Notes under the pieces: generated by a model
The model's input: only the letters and a program-made list of their open reading frames with translations
The model's database searches: none
What the model was told of the DNA's origin: nothing
Shown: positions 25,806-34,353 of the stretch, one piece after another
Layout of the letters: every line of letters begins with the position of its first letter
Position numbering within the stretch: the first letter of the stretch is position 1
Made by a program: the position numbers and the translations under genes
Source: Rhodobacteraceae bacterium Araon29
GTDB lineage: Bacteria; Pseudomonadota; Alphaproteobacteria; Rhodobacterales; Rhodobacteraceae
Assembly (NCBI GenBank): GCA_039640505.1
Contig: CP046865.1
Coordinates: 744,001-808,000 of the forward strand
DNA length: 64,000 bases
Direction of reading: 5' to 3'

Positions 25806-26681
25806 ATGATGAATTCTGTAAACTCCTTTACCATGAACTATTCAAATGTCGTAAATCTGCCTTTCGTGGAAAAACTGCGGGCGACGCGGCTGGCAGGTTA
25901 TTCAACGATGTCTCTCATGCCTGCGGATATTCAGGGAATGGAGCAGACAGGCCGCACTCTTGCTGACATCCGTTCTCAAGCCGCAGATCAGGGCGTGCAA
26001 ATCAATCGCATGGATCCTCTCAACACATGGTCCCGTCGTTGGGTGTCGGACAATATGCCAGACGCCTACACGCTGAAGACAGCAACCACAGCTTACGAGT
26101 TCTTCCGGATCTGTGAAGGACTTGGCTGCACACATGCCTCGTTGAATGCGATGTTCCCACTGGGCAGCATGAGTCATGATGAAATCACTGAAGATTACAT
26201 TGCAACGTGCAAATTGGGCGCGGAGCATGGCGTAAACATCGATTTGGAGTTTGTGCCTCTGTGGGGTCTACCGTCCTTGGAGATGGGCTGGAATGTTGTG
26301 CGAGACGCTGATCAGCACAACGGGTTACTCTGCTATGATATCTGGCACCACGTTCGTAGCAAATCGGATATTGAAACTCTCAGATCCATTCCGGGTCACA
26401 AAATCGGTTGCGTGCAGCTTAGTGACGGACCACTCGAGTTGCCGGAAGGCCAGTCTGTTGTCGACAATTGCTATGACCGCAAATGGCCGGGTGACGGAGA
26501 CTTCCCGAATATCGAGGTTGTTAAAATCCTCTCTGAAAGCAATGCTCTGACCGATGTTGGTGCGGAAATTTTCTCACCTATTCTCGACGGATTGAGCGCC
26601 GAAGACGTCGCAGAGAAGAGCCGCAGTACGGTTGACCAGATTCTGCTTCAAGCCGGCGTTCCAGTTTCTGTATCCCAATAA
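25806..26681 (+). CDS. Sugar phosphate isomerase/epimerase-type TIM barrel (xylose isomerase-like)
   Basis: 291 residues from the ATG at 25806, 11 bp after the aminotransferase. The AP-endonuclease-2-type TIM barrel is suggested by LEFVPLWGLPSLE, LLCYDIWHHVRS, IGCVQLSDGPLE and the terminal VGAEIFSP, which supply the Glu/Asp/His/Glu metal ligands of the family. Such enzymes isomerise or epimerise hydroxy-ketones and related small metabolites. It follows the aminotransferase and precedes the TPP enzyme, so it may rearrange the deaminated intermediate (inference). Confidence 0.88.
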   Translation: MMNSVNSFTMNYSNVVNLPFVEKLRATRLAGYSTMSLMPADIQGMEQTGRTLADIRSQAADQGVQINRMDPLNTWSRRWVSDNMPDAYTLKTATTAYEFFRICEGLGCTHASLNAMFPLGSMSHDEITEDYIATCKLGAEHGVNIDLEFVPLWGLPSLEMGWNVVRDADQHNGLLCYDIWHHVRSKSDIETLRSIPGHKIGCVQLSDGPLELPEGQSVVDNCYDRKWPGDGDFPNIEVVKILSESNALTDVGAEIFSPILDGLSAEDVAEKSRSTVDQILLQAGVPVSVSQ

Positions 26682-26780
26682 GATTTCCGGTTCCAGCCTC
26701 GGGGCCGTACCCACCAAAGATTAACCTGAAGAGCGTGATCAGGCGCTGAAGAAGACTAAGATGACTAAAAGGAGACTTAG

Positions 26781-28586
26781 ATGACTAAGATGACAGGTAG
26801 CGAGGTCGTCGCTCAGGCCCTCACGGAATACGGCGTCGAATATATCGCTGGTATCCCAGGCCATGGGAACTGGGCGTTGGCGGATGCGTTCTTGCAAGAC
26901 GACTGCAAGGTAAAGTTCATCCAAGTGATGCACGAGCAGTCAGCGATCCATATGGCGGATGGTTACTACCGTGCAAGCGGCAAGCCGATGGCCGCAACCA
27001 CATCTGTGGGTCCTGGTGCGACCAATACCGTGATTGGTCTGGCAACGGCTTATGCCGACTCCACATCTGTTTTCTACATAAATGGTTCGCCGTCGACCCA
27101 CATGAAGGGTCACGGTGTAATGCAAGAGATCGAGCGTCAGCAAGAGAACGCTTTCCCACGCATTATGGAAGAGGTGACCAAACGGTCTTATTCTGCGATC
27201 CGCGTGGAGGAAGTGCCATTCATCATGCACCGCATGTTCAACACAATGACGACCGGCCGTCCGGGTCCTGTACACATGGAACTGCCGATGGACCTGCAGT
27301 GTGAAGTGGCAGATGTAAACATCCATGATCTTGCTAAGCGTGTTCCAATGGGTGTTGCACATCCAGATCCAAAAGCGATCACGCGCGCGGTAGAGCTGCT
27401 GCTGAACGCAGAACGCCCAGTTATTGTTGCTGGTGGTGGTGCGATCACTGCGAATGCATCCCAGGCGCTAACCAAGCTGGCAGAGCGCGTAGGTGCAGCT
27501 GTTTCCTTCACCTGGAACGGCAAAGGCTCTATCAACGAAGAGCACGAGCTCTGCGTGGGCGCCATCGGTCAGACGGGGACATCTTCAGGCAATGAAATCA
27601 CCGCCGGTGCGGATGTTGTGATTTCCGTTGGCTGCCGTTTCACCGATTGGTCCGCGTCGTCCTATGCGGAGGGTGTGACCTTCTCTTTCCCGCCAGCCAA
27701 GTTGATTCATATCGATCTGGACCCCCATGAAATCGGCAAAAACTACCCGACCGAAGTGGGGATCGTTGCGGATGCGAAGGTGACTCTGGAAGCGATGCTG
27801 GAACGTATCACTGATCCGCAGTCCATCAACGTTCAGAAGAAACACCAGCCATTCTTGGCGGACGTTCAGACTGCGAAGGACAAATGGGAAGCCATGCTGG
27901 CGCCACGCCGCGATTCCACTGAAACACCTTTCACCTCTCAGCACCCGTTGAAGATCCTGCGTGAAGTTCTGGACCGGGACGGCATCGTGACCGTTGGGTC
28001 TGGGAACACTCAAGGCGCTGTGAAACAGTCTTTCCCGGTTTATCAGCCACGTACCCACTTGACGTCTGGCTCTTTCTCTCCCATGGGCTGGGCCTATCCG
28101 GCGGCTCTGGGGGCAAAACTGGCCTGTCCTGACCAGCAGGTTGTTGCGATCCTGGGCGATGGTGATTTCATGATGTGCGCGCCTGAAATGGGCGTGGCCG
28201 TGATGCACAACATCCCGGTTGTGGCGATGGTGCAAAACAACTCGGGCTACATGTCGATCCGCGGTGGTCAGCGCAAATTCATGGGCCGTCATGTTGGCTC
28301 TGAATTCAACACTGATGGCGGCAATGGCGAGCCTTACACCGCCGAAATCACCGAAATGGCCAAAAGCTTTGGCATGCATGCTGTGAGGGTAACGGAAAGC
28401 AAAAACCTGCGTGCCGCCCTAGAAGAGGCCCTCGCCCTTGGTAAACCGGCTTTGATCGAGGTTATCACTTCGCGCGATGCAGCTGGTCCGTTCACGCCTG
28501 GCTGGTGGGACTTCCCATCGCCTGCTTACTACGAAAAAGAGCAGGAAGCCTATGCCGAGATGCGCGCCAAAGAACAACATATGTAA
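26781..28586 (+). CDS. Thiamine pyrophosphate-dependent enzyme, acetolactate synthase-like
   Basis: 601 residues with the three-domain layout of the POX/ALS family: PYR domain with the TPP-activating Glu in MHEQSAIHMADGYYR, a central Rossmann-like domain, and the PP domain with the Mg-TPP motif GDGDFMMCAPEM...NNSGY. RBS AAGGAG stands 7 nt before the ATG. The N-terminal GIPGHGNWALADAF is reminiscent of IolD-type hydrolases, but overall it cannot be placed in a specific reaction class: decarboxylation, carboligation or C-C hydrolysis are all possible. By context it acts late in the aminotransferase pathway. A strong intrinsic terminator follows it. Confidence 0.88.
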   Translation: MTKMTGSEVVAQALTEYGVEYIAGIPGHGNWALADAFLQDDCKVKFIQVMHEQSAIHMADGYYRASGKPMAATTSVGPGATNTVIGLATAYADSTSVFYINGSPSTHMKGHGVMQEIERQQENAFPRIMEEVTKRSYSAIRVEEVPFIMHRMFNTMTTGRPGPVHMELPMDLQCEVADVNIHDLAKRVPMGVAHPDPKAITRAVELLLNAERPVIVAGGGAITANASQALTKLAERVGAAVSFTWNGKGSINEEHELCVGAIGQTGTSSGNEITAGADVVISVGCRFTDWSASSYAEGVTFSFPPAKLIHIDLDPHEIGKNYPTEVGIVADAKVTLEAMLERITDPQSINVQKKHQPFLADVQTAKDKWEAMLAPRRDSTETPFTSQHPLKILREVLDRDGIVTVGSGNTQGAVKQSFPVYQPRTHLTSGSFSPMGWAYPAALGAKLACPDQQVVAILGDGDFMMCAPEMGVAVMHNIPVVAMVQNNSGYMSIRGGQRKFMGRHVGSEFNTDGGNGEPYTAEITEMAKSFGMHAVRVTESKNLRAALEEALALGKPALIEVITSRDAAGPFTPGWWDFPSPAYYEKEQEAYAEMRAKEQHM

Positions 28587-28603
28587 CCTCCCCTGAGCTT
28601 GAT

Positions 28604-28650
28604 GGTCGCGTAGGTGGGCCTTTCCCTCACCTACGCGGCCTCTTTTTTCT
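28604..28650 (+). terminator. Intrinsic terminator between the TPP-enzyme gene and the HisD-like gene
   Basis: GGTCGCGTAGGTG (28604-28616) pairs with CACCTACGCGGCC (28628-28640) with one G-U, followed by TCTTTTTTCT. It sits only 15 bp before the HisD-like start codon, so that gene must be read through, or use a promoter within this short gap. Confidence 0.85.
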
Positions 28651-28664
28651 AAGGACTTGCGACG

Positions 28665-30062
28665 ATGGCATGGAAGCTAAAAGAACCTGAAAAATCCGCT
28701 GCCCTGGAGGCTGCCAGCGAAGATCTTCGCAAAACAGTGTCCGATATCCTTCTAGATGTTGAGAAACGTGGCGACGCCGCTGTTCGTGAATACTCAGTCA
28801 AATTTGATGGTGTGGATCGCGCTTCCTATCGCCTGTCTAATCAGGAAATTCAGGTGGCCATTGACAGCCTGACTGATCAAGAACGTCACGACATTGAATT
28901 TGCTAGCGCGCAGGTGGCGAACTTCGCCAAGCTGCAGCGCGGCTCAATGAAAGAGATCGAAGTCGAAACCCTGCCAGGTGTTATGTTGGGCCACAAACAC
29001 GTTCCGATCGAGAACGTGGGTTGCTATGTGCCGGGCGGTAAATACCCTATGCTGGCCTCTGCCCACATGTCAGTTCTGACAGCGAAAGTGGCAGGCTGTG
29101 ACCGCGTGATCACCTGCGCACCGCCGTTCAAAGGCGAGCCTGCACGTCTGATCGTGGCAACCCAAGCCCTGAATGGCGCGGATGAAATCTATTCCTTCGG
29201 TGGCGTTCAGGCGGTTGCCGCCATGGCACTAGGTACGGAAAGCATCAAACCAACCGACATGATCGTCGGCCCGGGCAACGCATTTGTTGCGGAAGCCAAG
29301 CGCCAGCTGTTTGGCCGTGTGGGCATTGACCTTTTTGCTGGCCCAACCGAAACGCTGATCGTCGTTGACGAAACCGTGGACGCGGAAATCTGTGCAACCG
29401 ACCTTATCGGTCAGGCAGAACACGGCTACAACAGCCCATGCGTGATGATCACAAACTCTGAAAATCTGGGTCGTGAAACCCTGGCAGAGATTGATCGTCT
29501 GCTGGAGATTCTGCCATCCGCTGCCATAGCTCGCGCAAGCTGGCGTGACTATGGCGAGATCATCGTCTGTGAAGACCATAAAGAGATGAAGGAAGTCGCT
29601 GACTTCGTTGCTTCCGAGCACGTGCAGTTGATGACATCTGACGATGATTACTTCCTGGCGAACATGAAGAACTACGGTGCGTTCTTCATTGGCCCACGCA
29701 CCAACGTGGCCTTTGGCGACAAGGTCATCGGCACAAACCACACGCTGCCGACCAACAAAGCTGCACGTTACACAGGTGGTCTCTGGGCAGGTAAGTTCAT
29801 GAAAACATGTACATACCAACGCGTTCTGACAGACGAAGCCTCTGCGTTGATCGGGTCATATGCCTCTCGTCTGTGCTTAATGGAAGGCTTTCCAGGTCAC
29901 GCGGAACAAGCCAACGTACGCGTTCGCAAATACGGTCGTATCAACGTTCCTTATGCGGAAACGGCCCCGGTTTATCGGCAAACTGAACCAGTGCCGGGTG
30001 CTGTATTAGGTGCTCAGCCGACGTCTATAACCACTTTCAAAGGTAAGGCCACTCGTAAGTAA
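28665..30062 (+). CDS. Histidinol dehydrogenase-family protein (HisD/HpsN-like alcohol dehydrogenase)
   Basis: 465 residues. HisD-family features: NAD-binding region YVPGGKYPM and [12 protein letters not shown], Zn ligands in GQAEHGYNS (Gln, His), Asp in [13 protein letters not shown], His in [11 protein letters not shown], and the catalytic Glu-His pair in SEHVQLM. There are no other his genes nearby and it sits in a catabolic cluster, so histidine synthesis is unlikely. In roseobacters a HisD paralogue, HpsN, oxidises (R)-2,3-dihydroxypropane-1-sulfonate to sulfolactate. With a sulfatase, aminotransferase and TPP enzyme upstream, oxidation of a hydroxylated sulfur or amino compound is plausible (inference). 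Confidence 0.88.
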   Translation: MAWKLKEPEKSAALEAASEDLRKTVSDILLDVEKRGDAAVREYSVKFDGVDRASYRLSNQEIQVAIDSLTDQERHDIEFASAQVANFAKLQRGSMKEIEVETLPGVMLGHKHVPIENVGCYVPGGKYPMLASAHMSVLTAKVAGCDRVITCAPPFKGEPARLIVATQALNGADEIYSFGGVQAVAAMALGTESIKPTDMIVGPGNAFVAEAKRQLFGRVGIDLFAGPTETLIVVDETVDAEICATDLIGQAEHGYNSPCVMITNSENLGRETLAEIDRLLEILPSAAIARASWRDYGEIIVCEDHKEMKEVADFVASEHVQLMTSDDDYFLANMKNYGAFFIGPRTNVAFGDKVIGTNHTLPTNKAARYTGGLWAGKFMKTCTYQRVLTDEASALIGSYASRLCLMEGFPGHAEQANVRVRKYGRINVPYAETAPVYRQTEPVPGAVLGAQPTSITTFKGKATRK

Positions 30063-30094
30063 TTCTGATCTTTCTTACTCGGTTAGGCGGCGCA

Positions 30095-30426
30095 GGGCAC
30101 TGTCAGAATAAACCGCCTTGCTCACAATAGGCGCGGCAATTAACTATTTTGCTATATCTAATCAAGTTTCATTCCGCTATTTCAAGACCAGTTTATGGAT
30201 CATCCAGCTTGCAGTAATGCTGTATGTGAGATTTCCGCCATCACTGAGGAACGTAGAAGACCTGCTTCATGAACCAGGAGAGGATTTCAGCGATGAATCT
30301 GTGCGGTATTGGTGGCACCGGTTTGGCCCTGAGTTAGCAAGAGAGATTAACAACCTCTTTTTTACAGCTAAGGATCGCTCTCGGGACCACTTTTTTCGAA
30401 AGGCACCTCATAAAGGTATTGTCTAG
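30095..30426 (+). mobile_element. IS6-family transposase remnant (5' end only)
   Basis: A left end resembling the IS6 inverted repeat (GGGCACTGTCAGAATAAA from 30095) is followed by a frame reading VSFRYFKTSLWIIQLAVMLY and RFPPSLRNVEDLL...VRYWWHRFGPELAREI, the N-terminal part of IS6/IS240 DDE transposases. The catalytic domain is missing and the right end runs into an unrelated IS3 fragment on the other strand. It is non-functional. Confidence 0.8.
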
Positions 30427-30703
30427 CCCCATTTCTCAGTACCACTAATTTTTGTTTTCTCTAATAAGGTGTCTGGGACTTGTGGTTTCATGTTTAGGGC
30501 GTGGTGAGGCCTGACACGATTGTACTGCCTAAGCCAAACATTGATTGCGACCTGAGCTTGTCTTGTGGTGTGGAACCATTCCGCGTTGAGCACTTCTTTT
30601 CGCAGGGTCCCGTTAAAGCGTTCGTTGTATCCATTTTCCCAAGGAGAGCCCGGATAGACTTGCATCGGTTTGATCCCAACCTTTTTCAGCCACTACTACT
30701 AGG
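30423..30703 (-). mobile_element. IS3-family transposase remnant (C-terminal integrase core only)
   Basis: Minus-strand frame from about 30703 reads LKKVGIKPMQVYPGSPWENG then ERFNGTLRKEVLNAEWF and QYNRVRPHHALNMKP, the end of the rve domain with the third catalytic Glu region. The first two catalytic Asp boxes are absent. It belongs to a different IS3 subgroup from the intact element at 57850. Its truncated edge coincides with the truncated end of the FMN dehydrogenase gene. Confidence 0.85.
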
Positions 30704-31072
30704 CGGATTAGCAACCCCCTCTTCAACGGTGACAGTGGCAAGAGATGATACGCCAAACATAGTACCGTGTTTGGTTGCAGCCTTGGCGACAGCACGTTCT
30801 CTATTGTGATGGAAGAGTCGCTGCAGGGCTGTTTGCGCGCAGTAAATTGGCATATCGAGCTTTTGGCCCATGACCTGCACGCTCATGTCGACGTTTTGCA
30901 CACCGGCAAGCACATTTGGGACAAGGTCAACATCGTCAAAACTACTTGTATTTCTTCGATATGTACCTTCGTCATCGGCGGCGCTGTCGATGTAATGAAA
31001 AATTGGCCCAGGTAAGCGGCGTTTGGCTAAAGTTCTAAAATCTTGAAAATTGTGACAATTACTAAGTGACAT
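30686..31072 (-). pseudogene. FMN-dependent alpha-hydroxyacid dehydrogenase (LldD-like), truncated by insertion
   Basis: The first about 118 residues match the start of the L-lactate/glycolate oxidase family: ALAKRRLPGPIFHYIDSAADDE-type N terminus (here TLAKRRLPGPIFHYIDSAADD), PIYCAQTALQRL, and HGTMFGVSSLATVTVEE. After VEEGVAN the frame changes to IS-derived codons and stops. About two thirds of the enzyme, with the FMN phosphate site and catalytic His/Arg, is gone. It follows the GlcG-like gene by 25 bp and was probably the last gene of the sugar/polyol operon. Confidence 0.88.
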
Positions 31073-31097
31073 TACAATTAATCCAAAAAATTGAGGC

Positions 31098-31520
31098 TCA
31101 AAGCCCAGTTAGAAAATGATCGATACTAGCCTGTGCCACTTCTTGGTCTTGCAGTGGTGTCCCTGAACTGATGCCAATGCCACCAACTACTTCACCATCA
31201 ATAATTACGGGAAGGCCTCCACCTACAACCATCAAACGCCCGCCTATTGCTGAAGAAATACCATATGCCGATTTGCCTGGCTGGCTTACTTCGCCGTATT
31301 CGTGCGTTGCCTTTTTGGCGCCTGAGGCGGTGTAAGACTTATCAATTGCAATGATGGTACTTGTGACCTTGCCACCTTCCATGCGTTCAAATGCGATAAG
31401 GTTGCCACCCTCATCAGTGACTGCGATGCACATTGGCACACCGATCACGTTTGCACGCTCCGAAGCGCCCTTTATCAAGGTTCGAGCATCTTCAATATCA
31501 AGTCTGTTAACGGTTTTCAT
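31098..31520 (-). CDS. GlcG/HbpS-family heme-binding-like protein
   Basis: 140 residues of the GlcG/HbpS fold: MCIAVTDEGGNLIAFERM, SYTASGAKKATHEYG and the glycine-rich GGLPVIIDGEVVGGIGISSG. Family members often accompany glycolate, lactate or propanediol oxidation genes, and here the neighbour is the truncated hydroxyacid dehydrogenase. Biochemical role is not established. It probably belongs to the same transcript as the ABC operon upstream, after a 147-bp gap without recognisable signals. Confidence 0.88.
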   Translation of the reverse strand: MKTVNRLDIEDARTLIKGASERANVIGVPMCIAVTDEGGNLIAFERMEGGKVTSTIIAIDKSYTASGAKKATHEYGEVSQPGKSAYGISSAIGGRLMVVGGGLPVIIDGEVVGGIGISSGTPLQDQEVAQASIDHFLTGL

Positions 31521-31667
31521 AGTTCAGGCTCCGTAGAGTTTTTTACTTTGCGTCGATAATAATCTTTTGGTCTCCTGTGGGCTCAAAGCCGCCGTTACCA
31601 TGTCTCCCATAAGCATCAGTTATAACTTAGTTCTCTAAGACAAGTGCTTGGGTCAAATGCTCCAGTA

Positions 31668-32792
31668 TCACCAAGAGGGAGGAACAGTGTGACGTTTGAG
31701 TGATTTGCCATCAGGGGTGAACAAGTGACAATCACCAACGGGCACCCAAATGTCGATTTCTTTGCCTTCTTGAAAATAAATCTGCGTGTGGCTTGCGACA
31801 GTGATGTCGGTGTGATTGGCACCTGAACCCGAAATTTGCCCGTAGATATTTGTGACGGCCCCAAGATGTTCCACGACATCAGTTCTGAGACGAAGTTTAA
31901 TGGTCTCGCCGTCCGGCTCCTTAAGCACAACATGCTCCGGGCGAAATCCAAGCGTTAGATTGCCATTGGCCCATTCCAAGTCCCCGATTGGCAGGGTTGT
32001 CTCAGGGGCATCACCAAAGCGAATGATGGTCGTTTTAGCGTCGCTTCTGATAGCAGAGTCGCAGTCAATAAGGTTCATCTGTGGCGCCCCGATGAAGGTG
32101 GCGACAAATTGGTTGACGGGTGCAAAGTATAGTTGATGTGGTGTTCCGACCTGCTCGATCTTGCCTTCACGCAACACTACTATGCGGTCTGCCATTGTCA
32201 TTGCCTCAACTTGATCGTGGGTTACGTAAATAATGGTATTCTCTATTTGCCTGTGCAGTTTCGTGATCTCGACGCGCATCTTGATGCGAAGTTCAGCATC
32301 GAGATTCGACAAGGGTTCGTCAAAAAGGAAAACTTTGGGTTCCTTAACAATGGCACGCCCGATTGCTACCCGTTGCCTTTGACCACCGGACAATTCCGCA
32401 GGTCTGCGGTCCAGAAGTTCTTCGATATGGAGAAGTTTGCCTACCTCATTAACCATACGCTCACGGTCCTGCAAAGGCAGTCCTTCTGACTTCAGTGGAA
32501 ACTCAAGGTTTGCGCGGCAGGTCATGTGGGGGAAAAGGGCGTAGTTCTGGAACACCATGGACAGACCACGATCTGCGGGATCGACATCAGAGACGTCCTC
32601 TCCAGCGATCCTGACAGATCCGCTAGCAATTGGTTCCAGACCTGCAATGCAGCGAAGCAGCGTTGATTTACCCGATCCAGAGGGGCCAACAAATACGATG
32701 AATTCGCCATCTTCAATTTCGAGATCAATTCCATGCAGCGCTGTAAACGCGCCATATTTTTTAACCAACCTCGATGTACTTACCTCTGCCAT
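31668..32792 (-). CDS. ABC transporter ATP-binding protein (UgpC/MalK-type)
   Basis: 374 residues with Walker A GPSGSGKST, signature LSGGQRQRVAIGRAI, Walker B VFLFDEPLSNLDA, H-loop VTHDQVEAMT and a C-terminal TOBE domain (LGFRPEHVVLKEPDG). Serves the importer whose binding protein and permeases lie upstream in the same operon (35274-38444). Its ATG follows the stop of the HAD gene directly (TAGATG). Confidence 0.95.
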   Translation of the reverse strand: MAEVSTSRLVKKYGAFTALHGIDLEIEDGEFIVFVGPSGSGKSTLLRCIAGLEPIASGSVRIAGEDVSDVDPADRGLSMVFQNYALFPHMTCRANLEFPLKSEGLPLQDRERMVNEVGKLLHIEELLDRRPAELSGGQRQRVAIGRAIVKEPKVFLFDEPLSNLDAELRIKMRVEITKLHRQIENTIIYVTHDQVEAMTMADRIVVLREGKIEQVGTPHQLYFAPVNQFVATFIGAPQMNLIDCDSAIRSDAKTTIIRFGDAPETTLPIGDLEWANGNLTLGFRPEHVVLKEPDGETIKLRLRTDVVEHLGAVTNIYGQISGSGANHTDITVASHTQIYFQEGKEIDIWVPVGDCHLFTPDGKSLKRHTVPPSW

Positions 32793-33587
32793 CTATGTTT
32801 CCTTCACTTCGTTCGGCGCCATAATTGGAATGGAGGCCAGAGTTTCGATGTCAAAATCGGGTGTAATCGGGAAAGGGCCCTTTTCAGCAACACCCGTGCG
32901 GACCAAAATCGTAGGCAAACCAGCGGCATGTCCTGCGACAATGTCGGTCATTACCTGGTCACCCAGCATGTAAGTAGATTTTGGTTCCGTTCCGAGTATA
33001 GATAACGCCATTGATATTAGATTAGGTTGTGGCTTCCCAATTATTACTGGCGGCACCCCAGAGGCTGTCTCAATGGCCTTCAGGATCGAACCGGCCCCTG
33101 GCTCAAACCCATCACCATGAGGCAGCATGTGATCAGGGTTGGTGCCAATGAAATGTGCCCCGCCCATCAAAGCGGTCTGCGCCTTAGTCAGTTTTTCAAA
33201 ACTGAATTCTCGATCCAAACCGGCAATAACAGCTGAGACGTTTTCATCTGCAATTTCAAATCCACGTTTCTCGACAGCTCGCAAGAGTGCGGGTGCTCCA
33301 ATAACCATGACCCGGGCTTTCGGCTCAAGCAATGTCTCAAGGCGTTCAGCAGAGACAGCTGATGTTGTAATAATCCGCTCAGGCGTTGCGGGTATCCCCA
33401 TTCCATTCAGCTTTTCTGCAAACTCCTCAGCAGATTTAGTAGAATTATTCGTTACGAATGCATAAGGGAGTCCGACGCTGTGCCAGGACTGAAAGGCCTC
33501 TACGGCACTATCGATTGGATCGTCGCCACGATAGGTAACGCCATCCAAATCACTTATAATACCTGATATTTTTTTCCATCCTGTCAT
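32793..33587 (-). CDS. HAD-IIA family hydrolase (NagD-like phosphatase)
   Basis: 264 residues: motif I IISDLDGVTYRGD, then the motif II FVTNNSTKSAEEFA, a C2-type cap, Lys in IGKPQPNLIS and motif IV MLGDQVMTDIVAG. Relatives dephosphorylate sugar phosphates, glycerol phosphate or nucleotides. Placed between the SDR and the ATPase gene in a ribokinase-containing operon, it probably removes or recycles a phosphorylated sugar or polyol intermediate. Confidence 0.93.
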   Translation of the reverse strand: MTGWKKISGIISDLDGVTYRGDDPIDSAVEAFQSWHSVGLPYAFVTNNSTKSAEEFAEKLNGMGIPATPERIITTSAVSAERLETLLEPKARVMVIGAPALLRAVEKRGFEIADENVSAVIAGLDREFSFEKLTKAQTALMGGAHFIGTNPDHMLPHGDGFEPGAGSILKAIETASGVPPVIIGKPQPNLISMALSILGTEPKSTYMLGDQVMTDIVAGHAAGLPTILVRTGVAEKGPFPITPDFDIETLASIPIMAPNEVKET

Positions 33588-33594
33588 ATCTAGT

Positions 33595-34353
33595 TCAATC
33601 GCTCATAATCATGCCACCGTTGACATGAAGAACCTGTCCAGTGATATAGTTTGCGGATTTTGAAGCCAGAAATACTGCAGCGCCGACGATGTCCGTTGGC
33701 TGACCTATGCGTCCAAGTGGGATACGACCGGCGTGCCGTGCCTCGGTTTCGTCCGCAGGTCTACCATGCATCGGTGTATGCACAATACCTGGAGCGATGG
33801 CGTTGACAGTGACGCCTTCTGGCGCTGCCTCATAAGCAATCAATCGGGTAAGATCGTGCACGATCGCCTTAGAGTAACAATAGTCCGCACCACCAGCCTG
33901 GTAGTTGAATACAGCCCCGCGCGATGAAATTGATGATCCGATATTGATGACACACCCACCCCTGCCTTTGAGAGAATCTTCAAAAACAAGGCGCGTCAGG
34001 TTCAGCACCGCATCTACGTTGATCGCAAGCGTGCGCTGGATTTCGCTCCGATCACCGTCGATCAAACGTTCGGCCGACTTAATGCCCGCGTTGTTGACAA
34101 GCACGTCAATCGGCCCAAACCAATCGCGCGTTTTAGAAAGGACCTCACGGATACCATCAAGATCCGAGACATCCAAAGAGATTGGCATAACGCGTTCATT
34201 GCCAGAAAACGCATCTTCGACGGCCGAGGGGTTCAGGTCTATGGCAACGACTTTACCTCCAGCCTCTAAAAATCCTTGGACCAATGCCAGTCCTATTCCA
34301 CCGGACGCGCCGGTGACAAGGACCGTCATTCCTGTCAGATCAAACATGCTCAT
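33595..34353 (-). CDS. SDR-family NAD(P)-dependent oxidoreductase
   Basis: 252 residues, classical SDR: cofactor loop VTGASGGIGLAL, NNAGIKSAERL, catalytic Ser in INIGSSISSRG and the YxxxK pair in DYCYSKAIV, with the C-terminal GQVLHVNGGMIMSD. Asp at the end of the second strand (VVAIDLNPS) favours NAD. The ribosome binding site AAGGAGGT lies inside the end of the upstream ribokinase gene, and the ATG directly follows its TAA, so the two are coupled. Probably a sugar or polyol dehydrogenase. Confidence 0.93.
   Translation of the reverse strand: MSMFDLTGMTVLVTGASGGIGLALVQGFLEAGGKVVAIDLNPSAVEDAFSGNERVMPISLDVSDLDGIREVLSKTRDWFGPIDVLVNNAGIKSAERLIDGDRSEIQRTLAINVDAVLNLTRLVFEDSLKGRGGCVINIGSSISSRGAVFNYQAGGADYCYSKAIVHDLTRLIAYEAAPEGVTVNAIAPGIVHTPMHGRPADETEARHAGRIPLGRIGQPTDIVGAAVFLASKSANYITGQVLHVNGGMIMSD

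Noticed and set aside
24913-25806. 297-codon minus-strand frame inside the aminotransferase gene
   Set aside because: Antisense shadow of a conserved coding region with no recognisable family.
27585-28379. 264-codon minus-strand frame inside the TPP-enzyme gene
   Set aside because: His/Arg-rich shadow translation antisense to a strongly supported gene; no start signal or motif.
28665-30062. True histidine-biosynthesis hisD
   Set aside because: There are no other his genes nearby and the gene is in a sulfatase/aminotransferase catabolic cluster; an HpsN-like role fits better, though not proven.
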